Of a stretch of 64,000 nucleotides of DNA, positions 24,287-32,327 are shown piece by piece (within the stretch, counting starts at the first letter, position 1; each line of letters begins with the position of its first letter). This DNA is from Telmatospirillum sp. (GTDB taxonomy: Bacteria; Pseudomonadota; Alphaproteobacteria; CACIAM-22H2): positions 124,001 to 188,000 of the forward strand of contig JADCGL010000022.1 of assembly GCA_020248985.1 (NCBI GenBank), written 5' to 3'. Below the pieces are notes generated by a model, which was not told where the DNA came from, made no database searches, and worked only from the letters and a program-made list of their open reading frames with translations. A program made the translations under genes and the position numbers.

Positions 24287-25482
24287 GCGAAGCCTATATC
24301 GTCGACGGAATCCGCACGCCGATCGGCCGCTACGGCGGCGCCCTCTCGGGCGTGCGCACCGACGATCTCGCCGCCGCCCCGTTGCGCGAGCTTGTGCGGC
24401 GCAATGCGGGCGTGGATTGGGCGCGCGTCGACGACGTCGTCTATGGCTGTGCGAACCAAGCCGGCGAAGACAATCGCAACGTCGCGCGCATGGCGCTGCT
24501 GCTCGCAGGTCTGCCGGTCGAGATTTCGGGCACCACGATCAACCGGCTGTGCGGCTCGGGCCTCGACGCGCTCGCCTACGCCGCACGCGCCATCCGCGCC
24601 GGCGAATGCGAGCTGGTCGTTGCAGGCGGGGTCGAAAGCATGAGCCGCGCCCCCTTCACAATGCCGAAATCGGAAACCGCGTTCGGGCGCGAGCCTGCGA
24701 TCTACGACACCACGATCGGCTGGCGCTTCGTCAATCCGCTGATGAAACAAATGCACGGCATCGACTCGATGCCCGAAACGGCCGAAAACGTCGCCGCCGA
24801 TTTCGGCATCGCGCGCGCAGACCAAGACGCCTTTGCGCTGCGCAGCCAGCAGCGCGCTTTGGCCGCGCAAGCAAGCGGACGCTTGGCGCAGGAAATAATC
24901 GGCATCGACACGCGCAAAGGCAAAGACGTCGTGCGCGTCGAAGCGGACGAGCATCCGCGCGCCACCTCGCTCGAAGCACTCGCCAAGCTCAAAGCGCCGT
25001 TTCGCGCGGGCGGCAGTGTTACGGCCGGCAACGCGTCGGGCGTGAACGACGGGGCGGCCGCCTTGCTCGTCGCGAGCGAAACAATGGTCAAGCGCTTCGG
25101 TCTTACCCCGCTTGCGCGCGTGGTGGGCGCATCAACGGCGGGTGTGCCGCCGCGCATCATGGGCATCGGCCCCGCCCCCGCCACGCAGAAGTTACTGAAA
25201 CATCTCGGCTGGACAGTCGCCGATCTCGACGTGATCGAACTCAACGAAGCATTCGCCGCGCAAGCGCTCGCCGTCCTGCGCGAGTTGGGCATCGCCGACG
25301 ATGCCGCACACGTGAACCCGAATGGCGGCGCCATTGCGCTTGGCCATCCGCTCGGCATGTCAGGCGCGCGCCTCGCACTCACCGCCGCACGCGAACTCGT
25401 CAACACCGGCAAGAAGCGCGCCCTCGCCACGATGTGCATCGGCGTCGGCCAAGGGATCGCCCTCGCGCTTGAGCGCGCGTGA
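24283..25482 (+). CDS. pcaF: 3-oxoadipyl-CoA/acetyl-CoA thiolase
   Basis: A 399-residue thiolase. The nucleophilic Cys lies in INRLCGSGLDALAYAARAI (about residue 90); the other catalytic residues are in NEAFAAQ, GGAIALGHPLG and the C-terminal CIGVGQG. The block YGCANQAGEDNRNVARMALLLAGLP is typical of PcaF/PaaJ enzymes, which cleave 3-oxoadipyl-CoA to acetyl-CoA and succinyl-CoA. Its ATG overlaps the PaaH-like stop. A general beta-ketothiolase role is possible; the dedicated PHB thiolase lies separately at 53197-54369. Confidence 0.82.
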   Translation: MSEAYIVDGIRTPIGRYGGALSGVRTDDLAAAPLRELVRRNAGVDWARVDDVVYGCANQAGEDNRNVARMALLLAGLPVEISGTTINRLCGSGLDALAYAARAIRAGECELVVAGGVESMSRAPFTMPKSETAFGREPAIYDTTIGWRFVNPLMKQMHGIDSMPETAENVAADFGIARADQDAFALRSQQRALAAQASGRLAQEIIGIDTRKGKDVVRVEADEHPRATSLEALAKLKAPFRAGGSVTAGNASGVNDGAAALLVASETMVKRFGLTPLARVVGASTAGVPPRIMGIGPAPATQKLLKHLGWTVADLDVIELNEAFAAQALAVLRELGIADDAAHVNPNGGAIALGHPLGMSGARLALTAARELVNTGKKRALATMCIGVGQGIALALERA

Positions 25483-25493
25483 GCGAAGCGCGA

Positions 25494-25512
25494 GCGGCCG
25501 ATGTTTGGCCGC
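25494..25512. terminator. Hairpin between convergent genes, possible bidirectional terminator
   Basis: GCGGCC and GGCCGC form a perfect 6-base stem with a 7-base loop in the 45-base space between the thiolase stop and the stop of the convergent secreted protein. There is no uridine tract on either side, so termination would be weak or factor-assisted. Confidence 0.35.
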
Positions 25513-25527
25513 CCGCCCCTTCGCCGT

Positions 25528-26466
25528 TCAGCGGCGGATCAGATCGTCGACGCGGCGCTGGCTGACCTCCGGCATGAACGAAGACGACACGTCGAAACTC
25601 GCGACCGGGAAGCGATCGACGGTCAGGCGGCGAAAATCGATGCGCTCGATGCGCGCCACGAGATCGCCGTTCATCGCCGGCGCTTGGGTGTTGTAGCGCG
25701 GGAAGTCCGGATAGATCGGGGCGGCCGAGCCCCAGTCGGCATAGGCCGTGAGGCCGACATTGAGACGCTGCGGCAGATCGGGGCGGATGAACTGCTCGAG
25801 CAGCGTGAATTCGGCCTGCCCTTCGACGCGATGCAGCAGCGAGAACAATTCGCCCTGGCGCGCAATACGCAGCTCCACGTCGCGCGTGCGACCGCCGTCA
25901 TAGATCGGTGCCGCCGACGAGATCTTCAGCGTCGAGAGCGAGTTGAAAGTCGTCTTCACCTCGAATTGCGGCGTGCCGGCAGGGTAAGCCGTGCCGACCG
26001 AGAAGAACATCCAGTTCTCGCGGCCCGGCTGCCAGGTCGCGGCCGTCAGCCCCTCGCGAGGTACACGCAAGAACACGCCCGCGAGCGAGAACAAAGTCTG
26101 CGGCAATTGCGCGCGCGTGCCCTCGACGCGCAGCTTCACGGTCACCACGAAATTGCCCTCGACCGTGCGATAGAGATGGCCCGCCTGCATATCCTCGAAC
26201 CAACCCGACGAGGTGGGCTCGAGCACGAGGCGGCCATTCTCGATGCGCGGGGCGCGCCATTTTTCGGAGAAGCCCGGTACGGCGTGCTGGCTCCAGCCCT
26301 GCAGCGATGCGGGCGTGTTGAAAACCGTCGAGAGGCGCGAAATGTCGGCCGAGGCCGCATCCGTGGCGAAGGCGGGCGATTGCGCAGCGACCGCCAAGGT
26401 AACGGCGCCGGCAAGGGCTGTGGCGCCGAGCCGCAAGCGGCCGGCGGCGGAACGAAAAACAGACAT
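25528..26466 (-). CDS. Secreted DUF1349/concanavalin A-like protein
   Basis: A 312-residue exported protein with signal peptide LGATALAGAVTLAVAAQSPAFA (cleavage near residue 35). The rest resembles the beta-sandwich DUF1349 fold related to glycoside-hydrolase C-terminal lectin-like domains: RIENGRLVLEPTSSGWFEDMQAGHLYRTVEGNFVVTVKL, ENWMFFSVG, and GLTAYADWGS. It may bind carbohydrate in the periplasm or outside, but no ligand can be named. A strong AAAGGAG precedes the ATG at 26466. It is divergent from a TetR gene with two palindromic sites between them, so it is probably under that regulator. Confidence 0.7.
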   Translation of the reverse strand: MSVFRSAAGRLRLGATALAGAVTLAVAAQSPAFATDAASADISRLSTVFNTPASLQGWSQHAVPGFSEKWRAPRIENGRLVLEPTSSGWFEDMQAGHLYRTVEGNFVVTVKLRVEGTRAQLPQTLFSLAGVFLRVPREGLTAATWQPGRENWMFFSVGTAYPAGTPQFEVKTTFNSLSTLKISSAAPIYDGGRTRDVELRIARQGELFSLLHRVEGQAEFTLLEQFIRPDLPQRLNVGLTAYADWGSAAPIYPDFPRYNTQAPAMNGDLVARIERIDFRRLTVDRFPVASFDVSSSFMPEVSQRRVDDLIRR

Positions 26467-26492
26467 GTTTGGCTCCTTTGAAGGTATTAAAG

Positions 26493-26508
26493 AGTGAGTG
26501 CACTCGCT
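26493..26508. promoter_or_regulatory. Palindromic TetR-type operator, site 1
   Basis: AGTGAGTG|CACTCGCT is an 8+8 dyad with one mismatched pair and a perfect GAGTGCACTC core. It lies 27 bases upstream of the secreted-protein ATG, where a bound repressor would block its promoter or start. Confidence 0.55.
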
Positions 26509-26534
26509 TATTTAAGGAACCTTGTTTATATTTC

Positions 26535-26552
26535 AAGTGGGTCAACTCACTT
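26535..26552. promoter_or_regulatory. Palindromic TetR-type operator, site 2
   Basis: AAGTGGGTC|AACTCACTT is a 9+9 dyad matching at seven positions per arm and sharing the AGTGAGT half-site with site 1. The two centres are 43 bases apart, about four helical turns, so two dimers would sit on the same DNA face between the divergent genes. Confidence 0.5.
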
Positions 26553-26608
26553 TTTAAGATTGGCAAGTGTAACGCCTCGGATTATCTATCGATCAAAGGA
26601 CAATCGAG

Positions 26609-27265
26609 ATGCGCGACACCGAAAACACCGCCACCGCCGAGACCGACAAGCACCAGGCCGGGCCCGCAAAACGCGGGCGCCGGCCCAAGCGCAGCGAGGT
26701 GCTCGATGCCGCCGTCGAGGAAATCCTCGAAAAGGGCTATGCCGCCGCAACGCTCGCCATGATCGCCGAGCGCGCCAATGTCTCGACCGCGACCGTCTTC
26801 AAGCATTTCCGGACCAAGGCCGAGATTTTCGGCGCCATCATGCGGCGCGTCTGGGGCAACGAAGAAGAAAGCCTGCCGCCGGAACTCGAGCCCGGCAACC
26901 CGCGCGCGGGCCTGACTGCCATCGGCCACGACTATGCCGCGACCGTCACCGATCCCAAGATCCGCGCGCTGTTCCGCGTGATGATCGCCGAAGTGCCGCG
27001 TTTCCCCGAACTCGGGCAGGAGCTCTACGAGAAAGGCAAGCGGCCCTATCTCGACCGCTTGCGCACCTATCTCGAGGCCGAGGTCGCGGCCGGCACGCTC
27101 GCGATCGCCGATCTCGATCTCGCCGTGCGCCAGTTCCTCGGCATGATAAACGACGTTATATTCTGGCCGCACATGCTAGTCGTCGATCTCGCCGAGACGA
27201 CTGCCGACATCGACCGGGTCGTCGACGGTGCCGTCGAGACCATGATCCGCGCGCACGCGCGCTGA
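26609..27265 (+). CDS. TetR/AcrR family transcriptional regulator
   Basis: A 218-residue repressor. After a charged N-terminal tail, the HTH domain (about residues 28-75) reads SEVLDAAVEEILEKGYAAATLAMIAERANVSTATVFKHFRTKAEIFGAIM, a standard TetR signature. The C-terminal helical domain is of the common TetR_C type with MIAEVPRFPELGQELYEKG. It is divergent from the DUF1349-like gene and transcribed towards the FAD monooxygenase, which begins 43 bases after its stop, so it may control both. Confidence 0.87.
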   Translation: MRDTENTATAETDKHQAGPAKRGRRPKRSEVLDAAVEEILEKGYAAATLAMIAERANVSTATVFKHFRTKAEIFGAIMRRVWGNEEESLPPELEPGNPRAGLTAIGHDYAATVTDPKIRALFRVMIAEVPRFPELGQELYEKGKRPYLDRLRTYLEAEVAAGTLAIADLDLAVRQFLGMINDVIFWPHMLVVDLAETTADIDRVVDGAVETMIRAHAR

Positions 27266-27308
27266 CGGTCGTTCGGCGGCACGCGTTCTCTTGAAGGCAG
27301 CGCACGCG

Positions 27309-28892
27309 ATGGGCTTCGTCTATCCGCAGTACGAATTTCGCCCGAGCGCCGACAGTGCGGCCGCACAACCCGTGCGCCATGCGGTCGTGGTGATCGGCGC
27401 AGGCCCCGTCGGGCTCGCGACCGCCATCGATCTTGCACAAAGCGGGCGACGCGTGGTGCTGCTCGACGACGACACAAGCGTGTCGCACGGCTCGCGCGGG
27501 CTTTGCTACGCCAAGCGCACGCTCGAAATCTTCGACCGGCTCGGCTGTGCGGCCCCCATCGTCGCGAAGGGCGTGACCTGGCAGGTCGGCAAAGTGTTCC
27601 ACGGGCCCAAGCAGATCTACGCGTTCGATCTGCTGCCCGAGGGCGGCCATCGCTTTCCGGCGTTTGTGAATCTGCAGCAATATTGGCTCGAGAAATTTCT
27701 CGTCGATCGCGCTTTGTCACTGCCCAATCTCGATCTGCGGTTTGCCAGCAGAGTTTCCGCCCTTGAACCGCACGCCGACCATGTCGGGCTTGATGTCGAA
27801 ACGCCTGCGGGCAAATACCGCATCGAGGCCGAATGGGTCGTGGCGTGCGACGGCGCCCGCAGCCCCGCGCGCAAAATGCTCGGGCTCGATTTCAAAGGCC
27901 GCGTGTTCGAAGACCGGTTTCTGATTGCCGATGTGCGCATGCAGGCGGAATTCCCGACCGAGCGCTGGTTCTGGTTCGAGCCGCCGTTCCACGAAGGCGA
28001 ATCGACCCTCCTGCACAAACAGCCCGACGATCTGTGGCGCATCGATTTCCAGCTCGGGGCCAACGCCGATCCGCAAACCGAGAAAGAGCCCGCACGCGTG
28101 ATCCCGCGCGTCCAGGCGATGCTGGGGCCGGACGTCGCGTTCGAACTCGAATGGGTCAGCGTCTATACGTTCCAATGCCGGCGGCTCGAACGCTTGCGCC
28201 ACGGGCGCGTGCTGTTTGCGGGCGATGCCGCCCATCAGGTGAGCCCGTTTGGTGCACGCGGCGCCAATTCCGGCGTGCAGGATGCCGACAATCTCGTGTG
28301 GAAACTCTGCGCCGTGCTCGACGGCCACGCACCCGCCGCGTTGCTCGACAGCTACGATGCGGAACGCGGGGCCGCTGCCGACGAGAATATCGGCCATTCG
28401 ACGCGCGCGACCGATTTCATCACGCCCAAAAACGCCGCCGCCAGATTGTTCCGCGACGCCGTGCTCGAACTTGCCCCGCATCACGCGTTTGCGCGCCGCC
28501 TCGTCAATTCCGGGCGCTTGAGCCAAGCCACGCACTATTCGGCTTCGCCCTTGTCGACGCCGGACATCGATGTTTTCAAAGGCGGCCCCGCACCGGGTTC
28601 GCCCGCTCTCGATGCGCCTTTGAAAGACGGCTGGCTGCTCGACCTTCTCAAAGGCGGCTTCACATTGCTGGCGTTCGGCGAGACGGCACCCGAACTGCCC
28701 GATCTGCCGATCGCGATTGCCGCGATTTCGGAGGCCGACGATCCGCAAAGGCTGGCGCACCAGCGCTACGATGCCGCACCCGGCACGGTCTATCTGTTCC
28801 GGCCCGACCAATATGTGTGCTGCCGCTTGAAGCGGTTCGACGCGACGGCGATCAGGTCCGCCTATGCGCGCGCGTGCGGCAAGGAGATGTGA
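27309..28892 (+). CDS. FAD-dependent aromatic monooxygenase (PHBH/MhpA fold)
   Basis: A 527-residue flavoprotein of the p-hydroxybenzoate hydroxylase superfamily, MhpA/PobA-like. The FAD motif VVVIGAGPVGLATAIDLAQSG lies near the N-terminus, the DG motif is WVVACDGARSPARKMLG, and the GD motif is GRVLFAGDAAHQVSPFGARGANSGVQDADNLVWKL. It likely hydroxylates an aromatic ring using NAD(P)H and O2. ATG 27309 is preferred over an upstream TTG at 27291 because a GAAGG site precedes it. The next gene is a DUF2783 protein, a frequent partner of this enzyme type. The substrate is unknown. Confidence 0.83.
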   Translation: MGFVYPQYEFRPSADSAAAQPVRHAVVVIGAGPVGLATAIDLAQSGRRVVLLDDDTSVSHGSRGLCYAKRTLEIFDRLGCAAPIVAKGVTWQVGKVFHGPKQIYAFDLLPEGGHRFPAFVNLQQYWLEKFLVDRALSLPNLDLRFASRVSALEPHADHVGLDVETPAGKYRIEAEWVVACDGARSPARKMLGLDFKGRVFEDRFLIADVRMQAEFPTERWFWFEPPFHEGESTLLHKQPDDLWRIDFQLGANADPQTEKEPARVIPRVQAMLGPDVAFELEWVSVYTFQCRRLERLRHGRVLFAGDAAHQVSPFGARGANSGVQDADNLVWKLCAVLDGHAPAALLDSYDAERGAAADENIGHSTRATDFITPKNAAARLFRDAVLELAPHHAFARRLVNSGRLSQATHYSASPLSTPDIDVFKGGPAPGSPALDAPLKDGWLLDLLKGGFTLLAFGETAPELPDLPIAIAAISEADDPQRLAHQRYDAAPGTVYLFRPDQYVCCRLKRFDATAIRSAYARACGKEM

Positions 28893-28894
28893 GA

Positions 28895-29092
28895 ATGGCA
28901 AAACTTCGCGACGAGTCCGGTTTTGCCGATGCGGATGCGTTCTACGCCAAGCTGGTCGAGGCGCATCGCGATCTCGACGACGCCGCCTCGGCCAAACTCA
29001 ACGCCAAGCTGGTGCTGCTGCTGGCGAACCATATCGGCGACATCGACGTGGTCGACGAAGCGCTTGCCGCAGCAGGCCGGCCAGTCCGCTAA
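28895..29092 (+). CDS. DUF2783 small protein
   Basis: A 65-residue acidic protein (MAKLRDESGFADADAFYAKL...) two bases after the monooxygenase stop, with AAGGAGATG just upstream as ribosome site. The pattern FYAKLVEAHRDLDDAASAKLNAKLVLLLANHIGD is that of DUF2783, commonly found beside FAD monooxygenases. It may be a small accessory protein; no activity is known to me. Its stop overlaps the stop of the convergent SnoaL-like gene. Confidence 0.75.
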   Translation: MAKLRDESGFADADAFYAKLVEAHRDLDDAASAKLNAKLVLLLANHIGDIDVVDEALAAAGRPVR

Positions 29093-29652
29093 CGGCTATA
29101 GGGCCGCGCTGCGATATCGACAAAGGGCTGCGGCAAGCCTTGCACGCCGGCCTGGATCAAGGCGCGCGGCCAATCGAACTGGTCCCAATGCTCGTAAAGC
29201 TGGCCGTCGCGCACGGTCCAAAGGTCGATGACGTCGAATTCGAGCTTCTGCCCCGTGGGCGCAATGCCGAGGAAGCCGGGACCCGTCAATGTGCCGGTCC
29301 AGGTCCAGCGCGTGACCACGCGCGTTTCGGTCGCGAACACGTCGTGCAGGATGAAACGCGCATCGGGCATCGCCTGGAAAATCACGGGGATGAAATCGAT
29401 GAGGCCCTGGCGGCCCTGCGGGACCAGCGGATTGTGCTGGATATAGTCGGTCGCGACGATGCGGTTCAGAATCCGCACGCGCTCTTCCTGCGATTTCGTA
29501 TTGAGCAACACCTCGCTGAAAGTGCGCCCCAGCCAGGTGTTGTAGGCAACCGTACCGGGCCGCGCGGTCGGCTCGGTGAAGGTCTGGGCGTGGGCTGCCG
29601 CAGCAGCAAAGAAACTCGCGGCAAGCAGCAGAGCAGCAAAACGACGCTTCAT
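29089..29652 (-). CDS. Exported SnoaL/NTF2-like protein
   Basis: A 187-residue protein with a clear signal peptide (MKRRFAALLLAASFFAAAAAHAQ, cleavage near residue 23). The mature part has an NTF2-like cone fold pattern as in SnoaL-type proteins: VATDYIQHNPLVPQGRQGLIDFI, RVVTRWTWTGT and FDVIDLWTVRDGQLYEHWDQFDW. Members bind or isomerise small hydrophobic ligands, but export to the periplasm is less usual and the ligand is unknown. Confidence 0.8.
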   Translation of the reverse strand: MKRRFAALLLAASFFAAAAAHAQTFTEPTARPGTVAYNTWLGRTFSEVLLNTKSQEERVRILNRIVATDYIQHNPLVPQGRQGLIDFIPVIFQAMPDARFILHDVFATETRVVTRWTWTGTLTGPGFLGIAPTGQKLEFDVIDLWTVRDGQLYEHWDQFDWPRALIQAGVQGLPQPFVDIAARPYSR

Positions 29653-29712
29653 CGTTTTCTCCTATTTTGGGTCAGGGGTGGGAGGATAACAGCGCCTACT
29701 TAAGAGTTCTTG

Positions 29713-29726
29713 ATTGATCAGTCAAT
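29713..29726. promoter_or_regulatory. Imperfect dyad upstream of tetR, related to the ohr site
   Basis: ATTGATCAGTCAAT shares the TTGATCA core with the perfect palindrome before ohr at 30406-30419. It lies in an A/T-rich stretch about 80 bases ahead of the TetR start and would fit autoregulation. Confidence 0.45.
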
Positions 29727-29804
29727 ATATAAATGATCGTTCGATAAAGAAAATGTTCTGCGAGGCCTCTTGCGCGTGGATCGGTCGATCCGCATATTGG
29801 GTCC

Positions 29805-30404
29805 ATGGCGCGCACACGCGAATTCGACATGGACCAGGTTCTGACCCAGGCGATGGGCGTGTTCTGGAAACACGGTTATGCCGCCACGTCGATGGCCGAC
29901 ATCTATGCCGCGACCGGCCTCAAACCCGGCAGCCTCTACGCGGCCTTCACCGACAAAGAGACGCTGTTTCGCCGCTGTTTCGAGGTCTATGCCGGGCATT
30001 TCCGCGGCACGCTGCCGCGCGACCGCGACGGGCTCGACGCGATCGCGGCCTGGCTCGAACTGCAGGTGCGCCTGGCCTCGGAAGACCCGGAACGCAAGGG
30101 TTGCCTGATCGTCAACACGATCGCCGAGCGCGACCAGCATTCGGAGGCAACCAAAGCGCTGGCGACCGGCCGGCTGCAGGAGATCCGCGATTTTTTCACC
30201 CGCCATCTCGCGATCGCCAAGGCCAAGGGCGCGCTTGCACCGACCCTCAGCGGCGAAATCGAAGCCGATGCGTTGACCGGGGCAGTCGTCGCGATCATGG
30301 CGCTGGGGCGTGCCGGGGCGGATTCGCAAATGATTGCCCACGTTGCGGCCAGCGCCGTCGCACGCCTCGCAATATCAAATCAAACGATCAAAAATAATAA
30401 TTGA
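29805..30404 (+). CDS. TetR/AcrR family regulator, probable regulator of ohr
   Basis: A 199-residue regulator. The HTH region reads FDMDQVLTQAMGVFWKHGYAATSMADIYAATGLKPGSLYAAFTDKETLF, the AcuR/YxaF-like variant in which the recognition helix has GLKPGSLYAAF. The Cys in ERKGCLIVNT (about residue 100) is a position where related redox- or electrophile-sensing regulators carry a Cys. The ohr gene follows after 65 bases containing a perfect palindrome, and a related dyad precedes this gene, so it likely represses itself and ohr. Confidence 0.85.
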   Translation: MARTREFDMDQVLTQAMGVFWKHGYAATSMADIYAATGLKPGSLYAAFTDKETLFRRCFEVYAGHFRGTLPRDRDGLDAIAAWLELQVRLASEDPERKGCLIVNTIAERDQHSEATKALATGRLQEIRDFFTRHLAIAKAKGALAPTLSGEIEADALTGAVVAIMALGRAGADSQMIAHVAASAVARLAISNQTIKNNN

Positions 30405-30405
30405 C

Positions 30406-30419
30406 TAATTGATCAATTA
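30406..30419. promoter_or_regulatory. Perfect 14-base palindrome before ohr
   Basis: TAATTGATCAATTA is self-complementary and sits directly after the TetR stop codon, 50 bases upstream of the ohr ATG. It is a strong candidate operator for the adjacent TetR-family protein. Confidence 0.6.
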
Positions 30420-30469
30420 AAGGCAATTTCGGCGAGTCTTCTCCTCCTCTCCAGCCGAAGGATTCTGCC

Positions 30470-30886
30470 ATGCCCAAAGATCTCTACACGGCCTCGGTTC
30501 ATGTCGTCGGCGGCCGCGAGGGCCGTGCGGTGGCCGACGACGGGCTGCTCGACGTTGCGATGGCGATGCCGACCGCGCTTGGCGGCCCCGGCAAGGCCAC
30601 CAACCCCGAGCAGCTTTTTGCCGCCGGTTTTGCCGGCTGCTTTGCAAGCTCGATCAAATTCAGCGCGCAGGGCATGAAGCTCGATGCCGGTCGCGTCGAG
30701 GTCGACGGCAAAGCCGTGCTGCTGGCCAACGACGACGGGTCGTTCGGCCTCAAAGTGCAGCTCGCCGCCAAAGTGCCGGGCCTGTCGGGCGACGCCCGCG
30801 ACAAGGTCATCGCCGAGGCCAAGCGCGTGTGCGCCTACACGAATGCCACGCGCGGCAATGTGCCGTTCGAGCTGACGCTTCTGTAA
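30470..30886 (+). CDS. ohr: Organic hydroperoxide resistance protein (Ohr/OsmC family)
   Basis: A 138-residue thiol peroxidase. The peroxidatic Cys is in AAGFAGCFASSIKF (about residue 60) and the resolving Cys in AKRVCAYTNATRGNV (about residue 124), the two-Cys arrangement of Ohr. The start block MPKDLYTASVHVVGGREGRA is also typical, as is its length. It reduces organic peroxides using lipoyl-type thiols. The usual MarR-type OhrR is absent; a TetR regulator lies immediately upstream instead. Confidence 0.92.
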   Translation: MPKDLYTASVHVVGGREGRAVADDGLLDVAMAMPTALGGPGKATNPEQLFAAGFAGCFASSIKFSAQGMKLDAGRVEVDGKAVLLANDDGSFGLKVQLAAKVPGLSGDARDKVIAEAKRVCAYTNATRGNVPFELTLL

Positions 30887-30968
30887 TCGTCTCCGTCCAA
30901 ATTGATAAATTATCCTTATTAGGATATATTTGTCATATGTGGACGTCCAGCCCCGCATTTGTCGCAAA

Positions 30969-31003
30969 CCCCGCTTTGCCGCCTCGAAACCGGCAACGCG
31001 GGG
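30969..31003. terminator. Strong hairpin downstream of ohr
   Basis: Arms CCCCGCTTTGCCG and CGGCAACGCGGGG pair over 13 positions with one mismatch around a 9-base loop. It lies about 80 bases after the ohr stop and about 100 bases beyond the 3' end of the convergent quinone oxidoreductase gene. There is no adjacent T tract, so it may be a rho-assisted terminator or mRNA-stabilising structure. Confidence 0.45.
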
Positions 31004-31101
31004 TCCCGGCAACACGTAACCCAAAATCGTCGCAGAGGCGACATCTCAGCGATTTCAATGGGATAAACAGGTTTCGGTTGCCTTTTGTCGCGTTTGGTAA
31101 C

Positions 31102-32103
31102 CTATTTCCCCACCGTCAGCACGATCTTGCCGATATGCGTATCGGCCTCCATCAGCGCGTGCGCGGCCGCCGCTTCCGCCAGCGGGAAAGTTTTGTAGAT
31201 CAGCGGCCGCACTTGGCCTGTGGCCAGCAGCGGCCAGACTTTTTCGCGCAAGGCGGCGGCGATCTCGCCCTTCTGCGCCACGCTGCGCGGCCGCAGGGTC
31301 GAACCCGTATAGGTCAGGCGCTTGCGCATGATCGGATCGAGGGCCACCTCGATCTTGGAGCCGCGCAAAAACGCGATCTGCACGATGCGGCCTTCGATGG
31401 CGGCGGCTTCGACATTGCGCATGAAATAGTCGCCGCCGACCATGTCGAGCGTGAGATCGATGCCGTGGCCGCCGGTGAATTCCTTGGCCGCTTGGACGAA
31501 ATCTTCGCGCTTGTAGTCGACCGCGCGGTCGGCACCGAGCTTCGCCACGGCAGCGCATTTTTCGGCCGAGCCGACGGTGGCGAGCACATGGGCGCCGAAC
31601 GCTTTGGCAAGCTGGATGGCCGTTGTGCCAATGCCCGACGCCCCGCCATGCACCATGAAATATTCGCCGGCTTTGAGCCCGCCGCGTTCGAACACGTTCG
31701 TCCAAACGGTAAAATACGTCTCCGGGATCGCGGCCGCTTCGACGTCGCCGAACGCCCCCGGGATCGGCAGGCATTGAAGGGCTGGGGCAGCTGCATATTG
31801 CGCATAGCCGCCGCCTGCCACGAGCGCGCATACGCGTTCGCCCATTTTCGGCCACGCCACGCCAGCGGAAACCGCCACCACGGTGCCGGCCACTTCGAGG
31901 CCCAGCGTGTCGGGCGCGCCCGGCGGCGGCGGATATTTGCCGGTCCGCTGCAGCACGTCGGGCCGGTTGACTCCGGCAGCCGCCACTTCGATCAGCACCT
32001 CGCCGTCTTTGAGGGTCGGCAGCTTGGTGGTGGCCAGGCGCAGCACATCCGGCCCGCCGGGGCCGGACATCTCGACGGCAGCCATGGTTTGAGGGAGAGT
32101 CAT
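31102..32103 (-). CDS. NAD(P)H-quinone oxidoreductase, PIG3 family
   Basis: A 333-residue zinc-free medium-chain dehydrogenase/reductase of the PIG3 (TP53I3-like) group. It begins MTLPQTMAAVEMSGPGGPDVLRL and contains AAGVNRPDVLQRTGKYPPPPGAPDTLGLEVAG. The cofactor domain has VHGGASGIGTTAIQLAKAFGA. Zinc-binding cysteines of alcohol dehydrogenases are absent. It should reduce quinones or other activated enones with NADPH. Start ATG 32103 is chosen on family length. It is divergent from the DUF1192 gene. Confidence 0.88.
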   Translation of the reverse strand: MTLPQTMAAVEMSGPGGPDVLRLATTKLPTLKDGEVLIEVAAAGVNRPDVLQRTGKYPPPPGAPDTLGLEVAGTVVAVSAGVAWPKMGERVCALVAGGGYAQYAAAPALQCLPIPGAFGDVEAAAIPETYFTVWTNVFERGGLKAGEYFMVHGGASGIGTTAIQLAKAFGAHVLATVGSAEKCAAVAKLGADRAVDYKREDFVQAAKEFTGGHGIDLTLDMVGGDYFMRNVEAAAIEGRIVQIAFLRGSKIEVALDPIMRKRLTYTGSTLRPRSVAQKGEIAAALREKVWPLLATGQVRPLIYKTFPLAEAAAAHALMEADTHIGKIVLTVGK

Positions 32104-32144
32104 TGCAGCCTCGCTTGCGGTCTTGTGTGCTGGGGAGAAAAACC

Positions 32145-32327
32145 GTGGAATTCGAAGATCTGGAACCCAAAAACAAACTCGCCAAGCCCAAGGATTTGTC
32201 GTCCTGGGGCATTGCCGAGCTTGAAGCCTATATCGCACGGCTCCAAGGCGAAATCGCGCGCGCCCAAGCCGCCATCGACGCCAAGGGCAAACACCGCTCC
32301 GCCGCCGACGCTTTTTTTAAGAAGTAG
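32145..32327 (+). CDS. DUF1192 small protein
   Basis: A 60-residue protein starting at GTG 32145 with GGGGAG as ribosome site. The sequence VEFEDLEPKNKLAKPKDLSSWGIAELEAYIARL is the DUF1192 hallmark, followed by a short coiled-coil-like helix. The family is common in Alphaproteobacteria and has no known function. Its last ten bases overlap the 3' end of the convergent small membrane-protein gene. Confidence 0.8.
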   Translation: MEFEDLEPKNKLAKPKDLSSWGIAELEAYIARLQGEIARAQAAIDAKGKHRSAADAFFKK

